This document shows positions 41,002-44,929 of a DNA stretch of 44,929 nucleotides, piece by piece (positions within the stretch are counted from its first letter, which is position 1; each line of letters opens with the position of its first letter). The position numbers were made by a program, and so were the translations under genes. A model generated the notes under the pieces. The model was given only the letters and a program-made list of their open reading frames with translations, was not told the DNA's origin and did no database searches. The stretch covers positions 139,194 to 184,122 of the forward strand of contig NZ_JAIQYY010000004.1 in the NCBI RefSeq assembly GCF_020181035.1, given 5' to 3'. Source of the DNA: Streptomyces sp. CoH27. Lineage in GTDB: Bacteria; Actinomycetota; Actinomycetes; Streptomycetales; Streptomycetaceae.

Positions 41002-42263
41002 GCCCGCCCCGTACCGCGGTACAGACCCAGCTCACCGTCGAGTTCCACGGCGAGCACGGTGGCGTACTCGTCCACGTCCCGCGCCGCCGGCGCGTCCAGC
41101 CAGGTCATGCCCGGCACGTCATGCAGCCCGCCGGAGACCCGGTGGCCCAGCTCGGCACCCGTACCCAGCACGCTCACCCGCCGCACCCGGTTGCGCAGCC
41201 CGCGCACCGACACCGTCTCGCGCGGGGTGTCGAAGCAGACGAGATACAGCGTCCGGCGGTCGGCCGACAGCGTACTCGGGCCGTAGTGGTGCCCGGGCGG
41301 CAGCCCCGCACCCGTGCCGTACACGGCCTCGGCGTGCCGGGCGATCCACGCCCCGAGCCCCGTCAGCCGTTCCGCCTGTTCCGCCGGGATCGTGCCGTCC
41401 TCGCGCGGGCCCACGTCGAGCAGCAGATTGCCGCCCGCGCTGATCGTCTCCGTGAAGTAGCGCACCAGCTGGCGCACGGACTTGTGGTTGTGGTCCTGGT
41501 GCTGGAAGCCCCAGGAGTCGTTGACCGTGAGGCACAACTCCCCTGGCCCGTCGGGGGCCTGAAGCGGCACCCCCCGCTCCGGGGTGGCGTAGTCGCCGTG
41601 GCTGAGCATCCGCGCGTTGAGGACCGTGTCCGGGTTCCCGGCCAGGATTCGCGTGGCCAGCGCGTCAAGCCCCCACTGCTCCTCGGTGCGCTCGCACTCG
41701 CCGTCGAACCACAGCAGATCCGGCCGGTACCGGTCGACCAGCTCCCCGACCTGTCCGTCCCGGTAGGCGAGGTAGCGCGCCCAGGCGGCCGGGTCCTCCT
41801 GACCGGGCTGGGCGTGGGCGAGGGGGTTCGCGGGCTCCTCGTCCGGTTCGGGGTGCCGGAGGCTCGCGTAGTCGGGGTGGTTCCAGTCCGAGTGGGAGTA
41901 GTACAGACCTACCTTCAGCCCGCGCTCGCGCAGCGCGTCCGCGTACCCGGCGAGCACATCGCGCCCCGCAGGTGTGTGGCGGACCACGTCCAGGCCGCCC
42001 TGCGCGCTCTCCCACAGGGCCACCCCGTCGTGATGGCGCGCGGTGAGGACGGCGTATCGGGCACCGGCGCGGGCGAACAGCTCCGCCCACGCGTGCGGGT
42101 CGTAACGGGACGCCGTGAAGCCGTCCAGCTGCTTCATGTACCGCTCGTGGGAGACCTGCCCGGTCTAGAACGACCAGGACTCCGGGACTCCGTCCACCGC
42201 GTAGACGCCCCAGTGGACGAAGATGCCCAATCCGGCCTCGCGGAACCAGGGTTGCATCGGCAT
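40998..42263 (-). pseudogene. Alpha-L-fucosidase (GH29), interrupted by an in-frame amber codon
   Basis: Would encode a 421-residue family 29 glycosidase that releases L-fucose. From ATG 42263 the frame reads MPMQPWFREAGLGIFVHWGV, then YAVDGVPESWSF, then TAG (42165-42167), then TGQVSHERYMKQLDGF and the rest of the enzyme including WFDGECE (the GH29 nucleophile Asp region) and DVGPREDGTIP to the normal stop. Relatives have Tyr or Phe at the TAG position (ESWSFYNG-type), so one base change (TAC to TAG, say) has cut the gene. Reinitiation at ATG 42137 would lose the first catalytic-domain strand with HWG, so activity is doubtful. No signal peptide is seen, so a cytoplasmic enzyme is implied. It may be a real mutation or a base-call error. 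Confidence 0.85.
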
Positions 42264-42411
42264 ACGGACACGCTGGGCGGCATGCGCGCACGGTCACAAG
42301 AGCTCCGTACGATCCTCACGCATGCCCGGGATCCCAGCGGGTACGCGAGCCGGGAGCGCCCGGGCACGGACCGGCCCGGGAGGCCGCACCGTAGCTACCT
42401 GGGGATCCGCC

Positions 42412-42813
42412 ATGGACACATCCGCCGCACACAACGACCCGGCGACGCCGGCCCGGCAGGCGCTGGACGCGCTGGTCGTGAACACCGAGGACCAGGCCGC
42501 GCTCGACACCCTCGCCCACAGTGACGTGCTCGTCCCGGTGCCGGACGACGAAGCCGACAGCGAGGGCGCAGCCTCCGAGACCGTGGCTCTGCCGGTCCTC
42601 GAAGCACCGGGAGGCGACCCGATCGTCCCCGTGTTCACCACGGAGGACGAACTGGCCCGGCTGCTGCCGTTCGTCTCCCGCTACCGCCTGATACCACTCG
42701 GCGCACTGGCCGCCCAGTGGCCCGACGAGGACCTGTGCCTCGCCATCGACGGCAACTCCGCCCACGCTCTGACGCTGACGGCACAGGGGGTACGTACGCT
42801 CCTGGCTCGGTGA
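42412..42813 (+). CDS. SseB-domain protein
   Basis: 133-aa soluble protein with an SseB N-terminal-like domain (PF07179): an acidic N-terminal region, then a strand/helix pattern SDVLVPVPDDEADS, VALPVLEAPGGDPIVPVFTT and EDELARLLPFVSRYRLIPLG, ending HALTLTAQGVRTLL. These proteins are common in actinobacteria with unknown role; the name comes from type III secretion but no secretion genes are present. ATG 42412 has GGGGAT upstream. It is divergent from the fucosidase and followed, on the same strand, by the PqqB-like gene after 133 bp, in which I see nothing else of note. Confidence 0.8.
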   Translation: MDTSAAHNDPATPARQALDALVVNTEDQAALDTLAHSDVLVPVPDDEADSEGAASETVALPVLEAPGGDPIVPVFTTEDELARLLPFVSRYRLIPLGALAAQWPDEDLCLAIDGNSAHALTLTAQGVRTLLAR

Positions 42814-42946
42814 CCGGCGCCCCGAAGGGACTCCCTCGGACGACCGAACGACCGGAACTGCGCCCTGAACCAGGGTGGTCACCCACCCCTGCGCGGGAAG
42901 ACCCCACCGGAGACACAACCGGACGCGCGCGAAGGAGCCGATGGTC

Positions 42947-43837
42947 GTGAGGGTCGTCCTGCTGGGCACCGCCGCCGGCGGCGGCTTCCCGCAGTGGAAC
43001 TGCGCCTGCGCACTGTGCACGGCCGCCCGGGCCGGCATGCTGCCCTCCCGCACCCGGGAGTGCGCCGCCGTCACCGGCAACGGCCGCGACTGGTGGCTGC
43101 TGAACGCCTCGCCCGATCTGCGTGTCCAGCTCACCGCCACACGCGCGCTGCGCCCCGGCCCCGGCACCCGGGACACCCCGCTGCGCGGTGTCCTGCTCAC
43201 CGACGCCGAGGCCGACCATGTCAGCGGCCTGGCCGAACTGCGCGGAGCGGCCGGCCTGAAGGTCTACGCGGCTCCGCCGGTCCGTGCCGTCCTCGCCCCC
43301 GTCCGCGCCGCGCTGGACCGTCACGCCCCCTGGGAGTGGGCGGACAGCCTGGCCGACGGTGGTTTCGTGCTGGCCGGCGGTCTGGTGGTCACGGCCTACG
43401 CGGCGGGCGCGAAGATCCCGGCGTACGTACCGGCCCAGGTGCCCCAGCAGGCCGGCCCATGGGTGACGGCGTACCGCATCGAGGATCTCGCCAGTGGGGG
43501 AGTCCTGCTGTACGCGCCCGGTGTGGATACCTGGAGCGAGGAGCTGGACGAGCTGTGCGCCGAGGCCGACTGTGTGCTGCTGGACGGCACCCGCTACACG
43601 GCGGACGAGACGGGTACGGCGCCGCGGTCCGGGGCCGGGCAGCCGGCCGGCGGACATCTGCCGGTCACGGGCCCGGACGGCACCCTCGCCGCCCTCGCCC
43701 GTCACCTCGGGGTGCGCCGGGTCTACACCCACCTCGACCACACCAACCCGTTGCTCGACCCGGCATCACCGGCACGCGCGCGTACGGCCGAGGAGGGGGT
43801 GGAGGTGCTGCCGGACGGAACCGAGCTGATGCTCTAG
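42947..43837 (+). CDS. pqqB: PqqB-like metallo-beta-lactamase-fold protein
   Basis: 296-aa protein of the PqqB family, a metallo-beta-lactamase-fold oxygenase that hydroxylates Tyr in PQQ biosynthesis. Opening RVVLLGTAAGGGFPQWNCACALC shows the typical G.AAGGG.PQWNC with the CxCxxC zinc site; LTDAEADHVSGLAELR is the degenerate metal motif of this family; VLLDGTRYTADE and THLDHTNPLL follow. GTG 42947 has AAGGAG 9 nt upstream and is preferred to ATG 42941, which would be only 3 nt from it. No pqqA, pqqC, pqqD or pqqE lies in the window, so it is separated from a full PQQ cluster here. Confidence 0.88.
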   Translation: MRVVLLGTAAGGGFPQWNCACALCTAARAGMLPSRTRECAAVTGNGRDWWLLNASPDLRVQLTATRALRPGPGTRDTPLRGVLLTDAEADHVSGLAELRGAAGLKVYAAPPVRAVLAPVRAALDRHAPWEWADSLADGGFVLAGGLVVTAYAAGAKIPAYVPAQVPQQAGPWVTAYRIEDLASGGVLLYAPGVDTWSEELDELCAEADCVLLDGTRYTADETGTAPRSGAGQPAGGHLPVTGPDGTLAALARHLGVRRVYTHLDHTNPLLDPASPARARTAEEGVEVLPDGTELML

Positions 43838-43860
43838 GTCTCCCGCCGCGACGCTCTCGC

Positions 43861-44259
43861 CTACTGTTCCTGCTCGGCCAGCATGCGCTCCAGCACCGCG
43901 CGCTGCAGTGGCCGTACCTCGGTGTGCAGCCGGCGGCCCTTGGGGGTGAGCGCCACCCACACCCCGCGCCGGTCCTCCGCGCACACCGAGCGCTCGACCA
44001 GTCCGTCCTTCTCCAGCCGGCCGATCAGCCGGGACAGCGCGCTCTGGCTGAGGTGGACCCGGCCGACCAGGTTCTGCACCCGGCACTGGTCGCCCTCGGC
44101 GGGCGACTCGGTCGCCAGGATGTCCAGCACCTCGAAGTCGCTGGCGCCCAGCCCGTGCGGATGCAGGGCCCGGTCGATCTCGCACATCGTGCGCGCGTGG
44201 ACGGCGAGGATGTCCCGCCACCGTTCTTCGAGCCGGGCGTCGGCCGTCTTGACTGCCAT
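43861..44259 (-). CDS. MarR family transcriptional regulator (copy 2)
   Basis: 132-aa MarR-family regulator, the same length as and closely similar to the protein at 1524-1922. Both share WRDILA.HART, DFEVLD, the recognition helix VHLSQSALSRLIGRLEK and DRRGV.VALT.KGR.LH. The ATG at 44259 is supported by TACGGT (minus strand 44266-44271), which ends 6 nt upstream, exactly as in copy 1. It lies downstream of the VOC gene on the same strand, 73 bp apart, and is convergent with the pqqB-like gene. No exporter adjoins this copy, so its target is unclear; the VOC gene is the nearest candidate. Confidence 0.9.
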   Translation of the reverse strand: MAVKTADARLEERWRDILAVHARTMCEIDRALHPHGLGASDFEVLDILATESPAEGDQCRVQNLVGRVHLSQSALSRLIGRLEKDGLVERSVCAEDRRGVWVALTPKGRRLHTEVRPLQRAVLERMLAEQEQ

Positions 44260-44332
44260 ACCCGCACCGTAGCACCGATCCGGCCAATCATTGAGTGTGC
44301 AACTAGTGCGGGGTGCGGGCAGCCGGCGGGGC

Positions 44333-44683
44333 TCAGGCGGCGGGGTCCTGGAGGAGACCGATCAGGTTGCCGTCGGGGTCCTTCACGGAGGCGATCAGCC
44401 GGCCGTTGCCGACGTCCCGCACGTCCTGGAGCACCTCGGCGCCCGCCTCCACCAGAGCCGCGAGGCGCTCGCGCAGATCGGTGACGTGCCAGAACGGCAC
44501 CGGCCCGGTCAGGCCCTGCGCATGCCCGTTCGGGTCGAGCCCGACGTCCTGCCCGGCGGCCTTGAATCCGATGTAGTACGGCTCGTCGGCGTACGGCTCG
44601 ACGCCCAGCAGGGCGGTGAACAGCGCCTTGGCGGCCTTCGGGTCCTTGACGGGGTAGATGATCGTCTGCACGCCCGCGGTCAT
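44333..44683 (-). CDS. VOC family (glyoxalase-like) protein
   Basis: 116-aa single-domain vicinal-oxygen-chelate protein. It opens MTAGVQTIIYPVKDPKAAKA with the usual VKD entry, then LFTALLGVEPYADEPYYIGF, PVPFWHVTDLRERLAALVEAGAEV and VKDPDGNLIGLLQDP, with the closing DPDGN turn. The ATG 44683 has AAGGAG at 8-nt spacing, unlike the leaderless regulator after it. The family covers glyoxalases, dioxygenases and antibiotic-resistance proteins; substrate unknown. The MarR gene downstream may be its regulator. The region 44684-44874 carries nothing I can name. Confidence 0.85.
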   Translation of the reverse strand: MTAGVQTIIYPVKDPKAAKALFTALLGVEPYADEPYYIGFKAAGQDVGLDPNGHAQGLTGPVPFWHVTDLRERLAALVEAGAEVLQDVRDVGNGRLIASVKDPDGNLIGLLQDPAA

Positions 44684-44874
44684 GGCACTCACTCCTTCAC
44701 GAAACAGGGTCCGGCGGCCCTTCCCGCCGGTGCACCTCACGCTAGGACGGCGGAGCCGGTGGCGGCTTCTCCGATCCTGACCGGTTGCGGCTGCCCCCGC
44801 CGGCGAAGCCTCATCCCACGGATGCAGACCACTGAATCCCCAGGTCGATGCGGATGTCAGTGCCGTCTGCGACC

Positions 44875-44929
44875 ATGAACGGCATGGGGGAGTACGACGT
44901 GCTGGCGGGGGGGGGGGGGGGGGGGGGGG
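44875..44929 (+). CDS. Start of an unidentified gene, cut by the window end
   Basis: ATG at 44875 opens MNGMGEYDVLAG before the sequence becomes a G run. GACCAT (44871-44876) ends 7 nt before a second ATG at 44884, which may be the true leaderless start (MGEYDVLA). Too short for a product name. Confidence 0.3.
   Translation, partial: MNGMGEYDVLAGGGGGGG
44907..44929 (+). other. Terminal poly-G run, probable artefact
   Basis: 23 consecutive G residues end the window. This is unlike any other tract in it and is typical of low-signal two-colour sequencing reads or a contig edge. Bases here should not be trusted. Confidence 0.75.

Noticed and set aside
42412..42813. Type III secretion component
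   Set aside because: The SseB-domain name only reflects family history; no secretion genes accompany it.

Overview
The window is chromosomal DNA from a high-GC actinomycete, almost certainly Streptomyces. The support is very GC-rich codon third positions, a mycothiol-dependent isomerase-family protein, TerD-family and SpoIIAB-like ATPase genes, a DUF6643 protein, a second NAD kinase, and many apparently leaderless genes in which a TANNNT-type -10 box lies 6-7 nt before the start codon. It looks like ordinary chromosome with small operons. I saw no phage, insertion sequence, CRISPR array, rRNA or tRNA. The window ends in a 23-base run of G, which looks like a sequencing or assembly artefact.

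Layout. 1-4.0 kb: a truncated drug-exporter-type MFS gene divergent from a MarR regulator with a dense block of palindromes between them, then a second MFS gene and a mycothiol-dependent isomerase-family gene. 4.3-7.6 kb: a luciferase-domain protein, then a sugar-phosphate locus (DeoR regulator divergent from an AgaS-like SIS isomerase and a class II aldolase). 7.6-11.6 kb: an RlmG/RsmC-type rRNA methyltransferase, AlkB, and a ROK regulator translationally coupled to a NUDIX hydrolase. 11.6-14.1 kb: a TetR - DUF4865 - phosphotriesterase-like operon with a clear palindromic operator, and a small SHOCT membrane protein. 14.3-18.4 kb: an anti-sigma-type ATPase, a conserved hypothetical, a cysteine desulfhydrase/synthase-family enzyme, an SRPBCC protein and a GlpR-like regulator.

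18.6-26 kb holds the least usual proteins: a 911-aa membrane protein whose alpha/beta-hydrolase motifs are split by a long membrane region, a VOC protein, a parallel beta-helix/AAA+ (CbxX-type) fusion, a two-TM protein and a MOSC protein. 26-31 kb: DUF6643 divergent from a double TerD-domain gene, an HpnB-type glycosyltransferase, a glutamate-racemase-like protein and a PH-like membrane protein. 31-38.6 kb: an O-antigen-ligase-like protein divergent from Lnt, a NUDIX hydrolase, a 3-hydroxybutyrate-dehydrogenase-like SDR followed by a GAF/PucR-type regulator, and an NAD kinase. 38.9-41 kb: an NCS1 permease overlapping an isochorismatase-family hydrolase. 41-44.9 kb: an alpha-L-fucosidase gene broken by an in-frame amber codon, an SseB-domain protein, an isolated PqqB-like protein, a second MarR regulator closely related to the first, a VOC protein, and the first codons of one more gene.

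Where genes appear to work together: DeoR+SIS+aldolase (amino-sugar or galactitol-type phosphate catabolism), TetR+DUF4865+phosphotriesterase, MarR+MFS (efflux control), NCS1 permease+cysteine hydrolase (uptake and hydrolysis of an N-heterocycle or amide), and HBDH-like SDR+PucR-type regulator (ketone-body use). Functions are assigned from motifs recognised by eye; no database search was run.
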